Positions 16,527 to 25,532 of a DNA stretch of 64,000 nucleotides are shown one piece after another. The number at the start of each line of letters is the position of its first letter. Positions within the stretch are counted from its first letter, which is position 1. A model generated the notes under the pieces. It ran no database searches, was not told where the DNA came from, and saw only the letters and a program-made list of their open reading frames with translations. Location: the NCBI RefSeq assembly GCF_029892445.1, contig NZ_JARXVJ010000001.1:4154001-4218000 (forward strand), given 5' to 3'. The position numbers were made by a program, and so were the translations under genes. Origin of the DNA: Chryseobacterium sp. H1D6B (lineage in GTDB: Bacteria; Bacteroidota; Bacteroidia; Flavobacteriales; Weeksellaceae).

Positions 16527-18122
16527 TTATTTAATTTTTCTTGCCATATAATCACTTTCATTTCCTAACCGGTCAACAGCTTTTATAGCAACAGCATTTA
16601 ACGTTTTGCCGTCTTTATATTTTGGAATTTCTTTTGTTAAATTTTCCAGGGTCAAGATTTCTGTTTCCCAGACACCATTATACTGGGTAAAAAGCACCCA
16701 TTGAAAAACACTTCCTATGTCTTTCGTACTCCAGCTGACTTGTGCAAAACTTCCATTATCAGCAATGAATAAAGTAGGCTTCTGTAACGGCTGTGCTTTA
16801 ATCCATGGACTTTTCGGGATCAATGCTTTTTCTTTATAAGGACCATTCTTCAGGGTATTCATCATGGCTGGGCTTTTCGTGAGCCCCGCAATACTCCAAT
16901 GAATTTCTCCCGCGTCATTTTTCAAGATCTGTCTGGAAATCTGAATCTGATTTTTAATTTCGGACGGTCTGTCTGAAGTTTTCACCTCAACGGTATTTAA
17001 TCCCGGCCATAAGTGGCGGTTAAGCGTATTTTCTGATTCCCACCAATTTAATAATGCTTCAAAACCCTGTCCTTTAGAATCAATCGGCCAGTACAGCTGC
17101 GGGGAGAAATAATCTACCCATCCTTTATTTAACCACAATTTAGCATCAGCATATAATTCGTCGTATTGAGAAGATCCGACAATTCCTGCAGGATATCCCG
17201 GTTTCCAAATACCAAAGGGGCTGATCCCAAATCTTACATAACTTTTTTCTGCGTGGATCTCTTTATAAATGCGTTCTACAAATTTATTCACATTATCTCT
17301 TCTCCAGTCAGCTCTTGATAAAGTTCCTCCGCTGTTTATATAGGCATTCCAGGTTGCATTGTCTGGAAAATCTGCTCCTTTATTATAAGCAGCGTATGGA
17401 TAGAAATAATCATCAAAATGAACAGCATCGATGTCGTATCTTTTTACAATATCTTTGACTACATTCGAGACATGTCCTTGTGTTTTCGGATTGGCAGGAT
17501 CAAACCAATACATTCCGTTTTTAAGTCTTACGACAGCATCGGGCAGCTTATTGACCATAGACTGGCTGTTTACAGATCCGCCGTTTGTATGATGGGCTCT
17601 GTAAGGATTCAGCCATACATGAAGTTCCAGCCCTCTTTTGTGAGCTTCTTCGATCCAAAACTGCAGCGGATCGTAATTAGGATAAGGAGCTTTCCCGGTT
17701 TCTCCAGTCAGGAAATACGACCAGGGTTCAATCGGGCTCGTATATAAAGCATCCGCAGACGGACGGACCTGGAAAATTACGGCATTGAAATTATTCTCCT
17801 TAAGCATATCAAGCATGCTTAGAGCTTCTGCTTTCTGCTCATCAACTGATAAATTGTTTCTTGAAGGCCAGTTAATATTCGCAACACTCGCTATCCATGC
17901 ACCGCGAAACTCTCTATTAACGGCCGGAAGCGTCACTTTAAAGACTTCTTCTACAGGCTGTGTCAGAATCGGCCTGCTGGCAGCGGTTGAGTCTTTTTTA
18001 GGGATCTTAACGGGTTTTACTGTATTTTGATTTCGGACAGGTTTTGTGCTGTTCTGAACAGTACGGGAACTGCTGCATGAGGCAAAAACGCCCAAAAGTA
18101 TTATAAATTTTAAATTATTCAT
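16527..18122 (-). CDS. Lipoprotein glycosyl hydrolase-like protein (GHL10/DUF187 family)
   Basis: The frame extends to a TTG at 18137, but TAGTTTTG, a perfect -7 element, occupies 18142-18135. ATG 18122 is therefore chosen (531 residues; 18128 is also possible). The signal sequence ends in GVFASC, a lipobox. The GHL10 barrel starts with REFRGAWIASVANINWPS and contains FNAVIFQVRPSADALY, DAVHFDDYFYPY with the acidic pair, and FSPQLYWP. This family is related to amylase-type TIM barrels and is thought to act on peptidoglycan or other glycans at the cell surface. A C-terminal Ig-like tail (about 450-531) follows. Confidence 0.88.
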   Translation of the reverse strand: MNNLKFIILLGVFASCSSSRTVQNSTKPVRNQNTVKPVKIPKKDSTAASRPILTQPVEEVFKVTLPAVNREFRGAWIASVANINWPSRNNLSVDEQKAEALSMLDMLKENNFNAVIFQVRPSADALYTSPIEPWSYFLTGETGKAPYPNYDPLQFWIEEAHKRGLELHVWLNPYRAHHTNGGSVNSQSMVNKLPDAVVRLKNGMYWFDPANPKTQGHVSNVVKDIVKRYDIDAVHFDDYFYPYAAYNKGADFPDNATWNAYINSGGTLSRADWRRDNVNKFVERIYKEIHAEKSYVRFGISPFGIWKPGYPAGIVGSSQYDELYADAKLWLNKGWVDYFSPQLYWPIDSKGQGFEALLNWWESENTLNRHLWPGLNTVEVKTSDRPSEIKNQIQISRQILKNDAGEIHWSIAGLTKSPAMMNTLKNGPYKEKALIPKSPWIKAQPLQKPTLFIADNGSFAQVSWSTKDIGSVFQWVLFTQYNGVWETEILTLENLTKEIPKYKDGKTLNAVAIKAVDRLGNESDYMARKIK

Positions 18123-18134
18123 TCTCATAGTCTG

Positions 18135-18142
18135 CAAAACTA
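18135..18142 (-). promoter_or_regulatory. -7 element of the GHL10 gene
   Basis: TAGTTTTG read on the minus strand matches TAnnTTTG. Its position within a few bases of the first ATGs excludes the upstream TTG start and implies a very short 5' leader. Confidence 0.5.
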
Positions 18143-18203
18143 ATTAAATTATTTTTTTAGGCTTTAAAAATTACTAAATAAAAAGCAGATCATCTTAAAA
18201 TAA

Positions 18204-18228
18204 AAAAGCCCCGAAAAATCGAGGCTTT
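18204..18228 (-). terminator. Terminator of typA
   Basis: Stem AAAGCC-CGA / TCG-GGCTTT with an A loop; T tract on the minus strand. Confidence 0.7.
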
Positions 18229-18247
18229 GTATATAAGTATTGGATGA

Positions 18248-20053
18248 TTAAGCTTTCCCTGATCTCTCCATTCTTTTTCTTTCTTCTTCAGAAAGTACTT
18301 TCTTTCTCATTCTGATGAAGTTTGGTGTAACTTCAATCGCTTCGTCACCTTGAATATATTCCATACATTCTTCTAGTGAGAATAAGATTTTCGGAGCAAC
18401 TCCAGTATCTTTATCTTTACCTGAAGCACGCATGTTGTTCAATTGTTTTGCTTCAACGATGTTTACCACTAAGTCACCTGGCTTGTTCTGCTCACCAATG
18501 ATCATCCCTGCGTAGATCTCCTCGCCCGGATCAACATAAAACTTACCTCTATCTTGTAATTTCGCGATAGAATATTCTGTAGCCGGCCCTTGAGTTTTAC
18601 TTACTAACACCCCGTTGCTTCTTCCAGGAATAGCACCTTTAAAAGGCTTATATTCTGTGAAACGGTGTGCCATAATAGCCTCACCTGCAGTAGCTGTTAA
18701 CATTTGAGAACGTAATCCGATCAATCCTCTAGAAGGAATTTCGAATTCCATGTGCTGCATTTCACCTTTAGTTTCCATAATGTGAAGATCTCCTTTTCTC
18801 TGAGTAGCTAAATCGATAACTCTTGAAGCAAATTCTTCAGGAACATCAACAACCAAAGATTCGTAAGGCTCACATTTTTCTCCATCGATTTCTCTTAAGA
18901 TAACCTGCGGCTGCCCAATTGTCATTTCGTACCCTTCTCTTCTCATTGTTTCAATTAGAACTGACAAGTGAAGAATACCTCTACCGAATACTAAGAACGT
19001 GTTTGCATCATCAGTCTGTTCAACTCGTAATGCTAAGTTTTTCTCTAATTCTTTAGTTAATCTTTCTTTCAGGTGGTTTGAAGTCACATACTTACCATCT
19101 TTACCGAAGAAAGGTGAATTGTTGATTGAGAACGTCATATTCAACGTAGGCTCATCAATAGAAGTTCTTGGCAATGGCTCAGGACTTTCAAGATCTACGA
19201 AAGAATCTCCGATCTGGAAAGCATCAAAACCTACTACAGCACAGATATCTCCCGCTTTTACTTCTGAAACTTTTTTCTTTCCTAATCCTTCGAAAACGTA
19301 TAATTCTTTTACTTTTCCTTTTAAGATTTTACCGTCAGCCTGTGCTAAACCGATCCACTGAGATTCTTTGATCTCACCTCTGATTACTTTTCCGATAGCA
19401 ATTCTTCCCAAGAAAGAAGAGAAATCTAAAGAAACAATCTGCATCTGAAGGCTTCCTTCTGATACTTTAGGTTCTGGAACATATTGTAAAATACCATCTA
19501 ATAATGGGAAAATATTTTCTGTTTTTTCTAATGAAGTGTTGAACCATCCTTCTTTTGAAGAACCGTAGAACGTTGGGAAATCCAACTGCTCTTCACTTGC
19601 TTCAAGGTTGAAGAATAAATCAAATACTTTATCATGAACTTCGTCAGGACGACAGTTTGGTTTATCTACTTTGTTGATAACCACTAATGGTCTTAACCCT
19701 AATTCTAAAGCTTTCTGCAATACGAATCTTGTCTGAGGCATAGGCCCTTCAAAAGCATCTACCAACAAAATTACTCCATCCGCCATCTTTAAAACTCTCT
19801 CCACTTCCCCACCGAAATCGGCGTGACCAGGAGTATCAATTACGTTAATTTTAACGTCTTTATAAGTAACAGAAATATTTTTAGATAAAATGGTAATACC
19901 TCTTTCTCTTTCAAGATCGTTATTATCCATTATTAATTCTCCACTTTCCTGATTATCTCTGAAAATGTTTGTAGCATGAATAATCTTATCAACCAAAGTC
20001 GTCTTCCCGTGGTCAACGTGTGCGATAATCGCAATATTTCTAATGTTTTGCAT
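18248..20053 (-). CDS. typA: Translational GTPase TypA/BipA
   Basis: The 601-residue length is normal for the family. GTPase motifs are AHVDHGKTTLVDKI (G1), RERGIT (G2), DTPGHADFGGEV (G3) and NKVDKPNCRPDEV (G4). EF-Tu-like domain II, EF-G-like domains III and V, and the BipA-specific C-terminal domain with AKQLNNMRASGKD follow. It acts on ribosome assembly and stress adaptation in the cytoplasm. A TACTTTTG -7 element is at 20079-20072 on the minus strand. Confidence 0.97.
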   Translation of the reverse strand: MQNIRNIAIIAHVDHGKTTLVDKIIHATNIFRDNQESGELIMDNNDLERERGITILSKNISVTYKDVKINVIDTPGHADFGGEVERVLKMADGVILLVDAFEGPMPQTRFVLQKALELGLRPLVVINKVDKPNCRPDEVHDKVFDLFFNLEASEEQLDFPTFYGSSKEGWFNTSLEKTENIFPLLDGILQYVPEPKVSEGSLQMQIVSLDFSSFLGRIAIGKVIRGEIKESQWIGLAQADGKILKGKVKELYVFEGLGKKKVSEVKAGDICAVVGFDAFQIGDSFVDLESPEPLPRTSIDEPTLNMTFSINNSPFFGKDGKYVTSNHLKERLTKELEKNLALRVEQTDDANTFLVFGRGILHLSVLIETMRREGYEMTIGQPQVILREIDGEKCEPYESLVVDVPEEFASRVIDLATQRKGDLHIMETKGEMQHMEFEIPSRGLIGLRSQMLTATAGEAIMAHRFTEYKPFKGAIPGRSNGVLVSKTQGPATEYSIAKLQDRGKFYVDPGEEIYAGMIIGEQNKPGDLVVNIVEAKQLNNMRASGKDKDTGVAPKILFSLEECMEYIQGDEAIEVTPNFIRMRKKVLSEEERKRMERSGKA

Positions 20054-20151
20054 AAAAGATTTTTACGGGTGCAAAAGTAGTGATTTTTAATGAGAAACTA
20101 TTTTGTTATATACAAAATTAATATTCTGTTCAAAATACTTATTTACAATAA

Positions 20152-20177
20152 ATAAAAAAAGAGTGTAAAAACACTCT
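20152..20177 (-). terminator. Terminator of the 20188 peptide gene
   Basis: AGAGTGT/ACACTCT hairpin with an AAAA loop, followed by T7 on the minus strand. Confidence 0.75.
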
Positions 20178-20187
20178 CTAAATACAT

Positions 20188-20394
20188 TTATACACATGCC
20201 ATTGTCTGACATGGATCTACGACAGGAGGCTCTCCACATATAACTGCAAAATCACCGCAGTTACTGGACATCCCTGTACCCCATCCCCATTGAACATGAC
20301 AGGTATCCGGATCCTGGCATCTTACCATTCCTTTAGCGATTCCTCCCTTAACTGTTTTCATTTCAGCTCTTGAAACTTTTCTGAGTTTTTTCAT
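20188..20394 (-). CDS. GG-leader peptide, 68 aa
   Basis: The start at 20394 gives MKKLRKVSRAEMKTVKGG, the same leader type as at 5851, 62092 and 62213. An in-frame ATG at 20418 adds eight residues not seen in the paralogues. The core has six cysteines, a CQDPDTC motif, Trp residues and a PPVVDPC segment. It is monocistronic with its own terminator. No exporter gene is nearby. Confidence 0.75.
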   Translation of the reverse strand: MKKLRKVSRAEMKTVKGGIAKGMVRCQDPDTCHVQWGWGTGMSSNCGDFAVICGEPPVVDPCQTMACV

Positions 20395-20565
20395 GTTATT
20401 TATTTTTTGATTGTTCAATTATAAAAATATGTAAAAAACATCAAGGACTATATTCTTTAAAAAAATATTTCTCTGTTGAATGAATATTTAAAATCCCAAA
20501 CTATTTTTTTAAGGATAAAAAAATGGATAGAATATAATACGTCAAGTTCTGACGCAGACAGCATT

Positions 20566-20600
20566 TATCTTTGCTTAAGTAGTTCTCCTGAAGGGAACTA
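20566..20600 (+). promoter_or_regulatory. Promoter and 5' hairpin of the beta-helix gene
   Basis: TATCTTTG at 20566-20573 matches TAnnTTTG. A small hairpin AGTTCTCC-TGAA-GGGAACT at 20581-20599 lies in the predicted 5' leader. Its role is unknown. Confidence 0.5.
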
Positions 20601-20624
20601 GATTATTAACATCAAAAAAAAAAT

Positions 20625-22136
20625 ATGATTACAAAACAAATTCAAGATCCACAAACTGGTGAAATTATAAGCTTAATTCCTGTAACATCATGGTATGACG
20701 GAACTTTAATGACCGCATCAAAATGTGATGAAATCATTTATTTCAAAGGAAAAACAGATGATCCTGAACCATATTATAAAAGATATATTGAAAATCATAT
20801 CAATGTAAAATGGTTTGGTGCAGTAGGTGACGGTGCAGCTAATGATACAGCGAGCATACAAGCTGCATTTAACTTTCTATTAAACATGAGGAATCTAAGA
20901 ACAACTGACAATTCTACGTTTAATCTCTGCTGTTTTATCCCCGATGGTAAATATAAAATTAATAAAATGCTGTTGTTTCCTACTTCTTGTACCTTACAAG
21001 GAGCTTCTAAACACGGAACGATTTTATTTACTAAAGAAAATGACATTGCTGTTATTTTCCCAACCTATGATGGTACAGTAGTGAATACTCCTGATAACAC
21101 TCCTACTTATACAAAAAACGAAGAATATACTATTATAACAAATTTAACAATTGCCGGAACACACTACAAGGTAAGTCCTTATGAAGAAAGACCAGCTATT
21201 CCTAGTAATTTCGGGAAAGGAATTTTAATTGATAAAATGACAAAAATAAGTGTCCAAAATGTTTCCATTGAGGGTTTTGAAACATCAGGAATACACTGTA
21301 CCGAAAGTTCTTATGTATTTTTGAGTGACACTATTTTAATGAATAATAGAGTTGGCTTATTAGCGACCAATACTTCCACCTCTATTTTTGCAGTAAATAC
21401 AGAAATTAGATTGAATTCGATAGGCATTTTAATGTCTGATTCTTATGCATGTTATTTCACCAATTGTTTATTGGAAGCTAATTTTGCTCACTATTCTCCT
21501 GCTATTGATTTCGATAAATCTCCAGAAGCTTCAAGAGGAATAGCCGTAACTCTGAAAAATTGTCAAAATATTAATTTTTCAAATTCCTATTTCGAAGCAC
21601 ATTTGGCAACTGCCGTTCTCTATTCTTCTCAGTCTAATGTATTTACTAACTGCTACTTTGTTCCTGCAGGTAAAGACTTTATAGACGACACTTCCATCTC
21701 ACCTTACTTAGTCTGGTTCTATGGGAATGATTCCTCAAATAACAAGTTTATTGATAATTACTACACAAGTTCTAATGAAAGTCTTTATCATTCTCACAAA
21801 TTCTTTACTCATTTCAGAAATACTTCCACTGGAAATGTTTTTGAATTAACAACCAAAGATCAGTTGGATTTATTTATTTCGCAAAATCAGGATGAGTTCA
21901 CTGAATTTATAAATAATAGTTGGAAAGCCAACACTCCAAAATTTTTCTGCAAAGGATCCAATGAACAATTCATAGATGCTGAAAGAAGATATATTACTGA
22001 TAAAACTTTTGGTTCTGCCTCTGAACGCCCAACAAATAATCTTTATAATGGACAGCATTATTTTGATTCTACACTGGGGAAACCAATTTACTGGCAAGGA
22101 ACAAAATGGGTAAAAGCTGACGGAACAGATGCTTAA
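20625..22136 (+). CDS. Pectate-lyase-3-like beta-helix protein with tailspike features
   Basis: This 503-residue protein has no signal peptide. After about 60 residues it shows WFGAVGDGAANDTASIQAAF, the hallmark of the Pectate_lyase_3/GH28-related right-handed beta-helix found in phage tailspikes and some polysaccharide lyases. The central 150-400 region has repeating Asn-rich turns typical of a beta-helix. The C-terminus (GQHYFDSTLGKPIYWQGTKW) resembles the C-terminal segment common in phage and tail-fibre proteins. It stands alone between typA-side genes and a DUF1294 gene, with no other phage genes. It may be a domesticated tailspike or a protein exported without a Sec signal. Confidence 0.7.
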   Translation: MITKQIQDPQTGEIISLIPVTSWYDGTLMTASKCDEIIYFKGKTDDPEPYYKRYIENHINVKWFGAVGDGAANDTASIQAAFNFLLNMRNLRTTDNSTFNLCCFIPDGKYKINKMLLFPTSCTLQGASKHGTILFTKENDIAVIFPTYDGTVVNTPDNTPTYTKNEEYTIITNLTIAGTHYKVSPYEERPAIPSNFGKGILIDKMTKISVQNVSIEGFETSGIHCTESSYVFLSDTILMNNRVGLLATNTSTSIFAVNTEIRLNSIGILMSDSYACYFTNCLLEANFAHYSPAIDFDKSPEASRGIAVTLKNCQNINFSNSYFEAHLATAVLYSSQSNVFTNCYFVPAGKDFIDDTSISPYLVWFYGNDSSNNKFIDNYYTSSNESLYHSHKFFTHFRNTSTGNVFELTTKDQLDLFISQNQDEFTEFINNSWKANTPKFFCKGSNEQFIDAERRYITDKTFGSASERPTNNLYNGQHYFDSTLGKPIYWQGTKWVKADGTDA

Positions 22137-22139
22137 TTA

Positions 22140-22173
22140 AAACGATGCCTCATCAATTGATGAGGCATCGTTT
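22140..22173. terminator. Bidirectional terminator, near-perfect 32-bp palindrome
   Basis: AAACGATGCCTCATCA is followed directly by its reverse complement without a loop, located between the convergent stop codons of the 20625 and 22173 genes. Confidence 0.8.
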
Positions 22174-22430
22174 CATATATATTTTTCAAAAAAGAAAATG
22201 AGCATAATTTGAACTAAAACCACCAATCCAAATTTCAAGATAAACGATTTTTTAGAAACCTTATGTCTGAAAACAGCCATTCCCAGCAGAGCACCGGCCG
22301 TTCCTCCTATAAAAGTCACAAATAAAAGCATTAATTCCGAGATTCTTCTTTTATGATGCTTTGCTAGAAATTTATCGTAACCGAAAACTAAAAATGCAGC
22401 TGCATTTATCAAAAATAAATAAAAAATCAT
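22173..22430 (-). CDS. DUF1294 membrane protein
   Basis: This 85-residue protein has about three membrane segments (1-16, 34-52, 64-80) and the DUF1294 signature residues FGYDKFLAKHHKRRISE and AVFRHKVSKKSF. The family is widespread; its function is unknown. It converges with the beta-helix gene and shares the palindromic terminator. Confidence 0.85.
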   Translation of the reverse strand: MIFYLFLINAAAFLVFGYDKFLAKHHKRRISELMLLFVTFIGGTAGALLGMAVFRHKVSKKSFILKFGLVVLVQIMLIFFFEKYI

Positions 22431-22516
22431 TTTTCAAAATTAATCACTTAAAGCTAAAAAAATGTAATTTTAAAAATTCAATTTTTATTAAAATATAAAC
22501 AGTACGTTCAAACAGT

Positions 22517-24919
22517 ATGATGTCAAAAAAAATTATCTTTTTAGTGATTTTTGGTCTGGCCGGTTATTCTAAAGCCCAAGATAAAGCAGAGCAGGCGCTC
22601 AGTAAATTCGGACAAAACTACCCTCAGGAAAAAATACACTTATTTTTCAACAAAAACAGTTACACCGCTGGAGAAAACCTATGGTTTAAATCTTTTGTAT
22701 TCGACGGATATAACAGCTCAAGTATCTCCACCACTTTATTTGTGGAACTTTACGACAGCAATAAAACCCTGATCGACAAAAAGCTGATTCCTTTACTCAA
22801 TGGAGAAGGAAGCGGAAGTATACTCCTGCCTGAAAAATTAAAGGAAGACATTTATTATGTTCGGGCCTACACTGCCTGGATGTCTAATTTCAGTGAAGAT
22901 TTTCAATCGGTAAGACCTATTGCAGTCTACAATGCTTTATCACCAGAAAAACTTGTAAAAGACACCGTCTCGCCTTGGACAGCCTCTGTTTATCCGGAAA
23001 GCGGAACTTTCATAGAAGGTATTAATACAAAATTCGCAGTCCGCATGCAGTCCAAAGGAATGACACCGTCAGACTGGAGCGGCTATGTTATAGAAACAGA
23101 TAAGCCCGATACACCTCTTGTTACTTTCAAAGGTTTTGACCAAAATACAGGACTGTTCAACCTTACTCCTAAACTTGGTAAAAAATACCAAGTGGTTATA
23201 CAGGATAAGGAGGGCAAAAAACAAAATATTGATTTACCAGAAGCTATGCATTCAGGAATAAACTTACAGGTTGTAAGTAATTCAGATGCGGTTAATTACA
23301 CTTTGAAAGCTAATAATTTATCTCAGGGATCCAGCTATTATAGAGTGATAGGAAGCATTAACAGCCAACTTGTGTACAAGGCACGAATCAATAAAATATC
23401 CAATGAGACTTCCTATTCTATTCCTGCTGATAAATTAGTGAATGGTATTCTGCAGCTCACTGTTTTCGATGATAAAGAAAATGTCATCTTACAAAGACTG
23501 TGCTTTGTACAGCCTAAGCTTTTAAAAATAGAAAAGCCTTCCATCCAGTCTTTATCTTTAAATCATGCTCCACGGGAGAAAAATTCTTTTGACATCGCCA
23601 AAGATCCTGATCACACAAATTACACAGTTGCTGTTATCGATTCTGAGACAGAAAGTTCAGAGGAAGACCAAAGCCTGCTGAGTACGCTGTGGCTTACTGG
23701 AGACATCACCTCAAGAATAATAAAACCTGCACAGTATTTCACTAAAAATAACAATGCTGATGCTTTAGATGCACTCTTGATCTCAGAAAAGTGGAAACGT
23801 TTTGACTGGACTACTATTATCTCTGATAAATTTACTCCTATAAAATATAAGCCGGAATCCTATATTTCTTACAAAGGAAAAGTAAACGTTCAGGGGAAAC
23901 CTGCTCCTAATGTAGATCTAAATCTAATTTTTGACACATCAAATAATGGAACAAAACTCTATCAGGTAAAAACAGATAATGACGGCATGTTCACTTTAAA
24001 CAATTTAGTCTTTGAGGGATCAATGAAGTTTTCTTATCAGTTAAATTCAGAACAGAAAACTCCTGCTGAGAGCAGTGTTTTTTTTCAGCCTAATTATACG
24101 TTTATTCCTTACAGAAATAATTTACCCGTCAACGGATTCAAATTAGTTCCCCGTTTAAAAGATGAAACACCTCCTCTAGAAGCTGTTAGAGCTGCCACGA
24201 CAAAAAATATGCAGAAAATCATCAATGAAAGAATAACAGACATTGAAGAAGTAAAATTGAAAGGGCAGAAAAAAAACAGCACCAAAAAATTGAATGAAGA
24301 ATTAAGCAGTCCCCTATTCAAAAGTGCTGATGAGCAGATTTTTGATTTCGTAAACACTAATAATCAAGCCTCTACTAATATCCTGCAGTGGCTTCAGGGA
24401 AGAGTGGCCGGCCTTCAGATACAATTTCAGGGTGGAAGCTATACCGCATCACTGAGAGGAAGTAAAATAGGAATTTATCTTGATGAAATGCAGGTAGATG
24501 CTGATCAGGTAAATTCTATTTCAGTATCAGATATTGCTATGGTAAAAGTAATCAAAGGATATTTTGCAGGCGGTTTTGGAGGCGGAAACGGGGCAATAGC
24601 AATTTACACCCGAAGAGGAGGCAGCAGCGGTTCTGTAACAGATCCTAAAAAACCAACAAAACTGAAACAGATCACATTGAATGGGTATGACAAAGAAGAG
24701 CCTTTCAATAATCTTATCTATACGGATGAAAGCTTAAAAACCATACCCGGCGACACACGCAGTGTTCTTTACTGGAATCCTTATCTTGAAGTACAGCCAA
24801 AAGAACCTACGTCAGTAGAATTTTTTAATAATGATGATGCTAAAAACTACCGTGTAATCATTATAGGATTTGATAAAAACAATGAAACCCCTTTATACTA
24901 TAACGAAATAGTTCAATAA
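22517..24919 (+). CDS. Exported MG2-domain protein with TonB plug-like C-terminus
   Basis: This 800-residue protein has a signal peptide (1-21). The N-terminal region contains FNKNSYTAGENLWFKSFVFD, typical of macroglobulin MG2 domains, then other Ig-like strands. A carboxypeptidase-regulatory-like segment (YKGKVNVQGKPAPNVDL) lies at about 450-520. Residues about 610-715 look like a TonB-receptor plug (LQWLQGRVAGLQIQ, GNGAIAIYTRRGG). No beta-barrel follows, so it cannot be a transporter by itself. Similar proteins are common in Bacteroidota and may sit in the outer membrane or periplasm. Its function is unknown. Confidence 0.75.
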   Translation: MMSKKIIFLVIFGLAGYSKAQDKAEQALSKFGQNYPQEKIHLFFNKNSYTAGENLWFKSFVFDGYNSSSISTTLFVELYDSNKTLIDKKLIPLLNGEGSGSILLPEKLKEDIYYVRAYTAWMSNFSEDFQSVRPIAVYNALSPEKLVKDTVSPWTASVYPESGTFIEGINTKFAVRMQSKGMTPSDWSGYVIETDKPDTPLVTFKGFDQNTGLFNLTPKLGKKYQVVIQDKEGKKQNIDLPEAMHSGINLQVVSNSDAVNYTLKANNLSQGSSYYRVIGSINSQLVYKARINKISNETSYSIPADKLVNGILQLTVFDDKENVILQRLCFVQPKLLKIEKPSIQSLSLNHAPREKNSFDIAKDPDHTNYTVAVIDSETESSEEDQSLLSTLWLTGDITSRIIKPAQYFTKNNNADALDALLISEKWKRFDWTTIISDKFTPIKYKPESYISYKGKVNVQGKPAPNVDLNLIFDTSNNGTKLYQVKTDNDGMFTLNNLVFEGSMKFSYQLNSEQKTPAESSVFFQPNYTFIPYRNNLPVNGFKLVPRLKDETPPLEAVRAATTKNMQKIINERITDIEEVKLKGQKKNSTKKLNEELSSPLFKSADEQIFDFVNTNNQASTNILQWLQGRVAGLQIQFQGGSYTASLRGSKIGIYLDEMQVDADQVNSISVSDIAMVKVIKGYFAGGFGGGNGAIAIYTRRGGSSGSVTDPKKPTKLKQITLNGYDKEEPFNNLIYTDESLKTIPGDTRSVLYWNPYLEVQPKEPTSVEFFNNDDAKNYRVIIIGFDKNNETPLYYNEIVQ

Positions 24920-24924
24920 TAAAA

Positions 24925-24966
24925 AAATGGCAGCTGAATTTATCAAGTTGCCATTTCTTTTTTTTT
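24925..24966 (+). terminator. Terminator of the 22517 gene
   Basis: Stem AAATGGCA / TGCCATTT followed by a T run that ends at the left inverted repeat of the GIY-YIG element. Confidence 0.75.
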
Positions 24967-24991
24967 AGGTAGCTGAGGCTCTCGAAGCCAC
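24966..24991 (+). repeat. Left inverted repeat of the GIY-YIG element
   Basis: The 26-bp repeat begins TAGGTAGCTGAGGCTCTCG and ends AAGCCAC. It matches the reverse complement of 25353-25378 with one mismatch (A/G at position 6). The sequence is partly self-complementary (AGCT/AGC and TAGGT/ACCTA to 24996), so each end can form a hairpin. Confidence 0.8.
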
Positions 24992-25000
24992 ACCTACAAA

Positions 25001-25316
25001 CTATAAATCTGTATCTTTTAAATCTCTATAAGCAACTGCAAATTTGGGAAGCAGCTCCGGCTGGCCATTGATTAAAGCTTCTTTTTTCTTACGGCTCCAC
25101 CCCCTGTACCTGCTTTTCTCTATAGAATGCTAAATCTATCCGTTCATATCCTTCAAAATATAAAAGTTCAACAGGCAGTCTTTTTTTTGTATGATTAGCA
25201 CCGGTACCGGCTTTATGCTGTGCAATTCTAATGTTGATATTATTGGTACTTTCGGTATAATAACTCCCATCCGAACAGAGCAGAATGTACATCCAGCCTT
25301 TTATAATTGTATCCAT
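25001..25316 (-). pseudogene. GIY-YIG nuclease gene broken by a one-base frameshift
   Basis: From the ATG at 25316 the protein reads WMYILLCSDGSYYTESTNN, a small GIY-YIG domain (Glu where paralogues usually have Gly after YYT), through FYREKQVQG. The frame then breaks in a run of five G on the minus strand (five C at about 25110-25114) and stops after 75 residues. With four G the frame continues GWSRKKKEALINGQPELL to a stop at 25001-25003, which is the usual C-terminus of UPF0213-like GIY-YIG proteins. It is either a recent pseudogene or a sequencing error. The gene is enclosed by inverted repeats. Confidence 0.8.
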
Positions 25317-25352
25317 TATTGTGTTTCTATAAAGATAGAGATAATTTCCAAT

Positions 25353-25378
25353 GTGGCTTCGAGAGCCTCAGCCACCTA
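25353..25378 (-). repeat. Right inverted repeat of the GIY-YIG element
   Basis: The 26 bp reads GTGGCTTCGAGAGCCTCAG then CCACCTA on the plus strand and is the inverted partner of 24966-24991. Its own ends, GTGGCT and AGCCAC, are complementary, giving a palindromic hairpin. No target-site duplication is obvious outside the repeats. Confidence 0.8.
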
Positions 25379-25532
25379 GAAGGCCGAATAAAAAAGAGTC
25401 TCAGCTGAAAGAAAACCTCAAATATTGATACAATCAATCCAGACTCTTTCATTTTTTAATTTACAGAATTAAATAAAGCCTTATTAGATTTTCGTTAAAA
25501 AGTCAGTATTTTAGCCCTTCCAAACATGCCGA

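Noticed and set aside
20625..22136. Prophage
   Set aside because: Only one tailspike-like gene is present; neighbours are chromosomal genes without phage functions.
22140..22173. Attachment site or dimer-resolution site
   Set aside because: The perfect palindrome lies between convergent stop codons and is best explained as a shared terminator.
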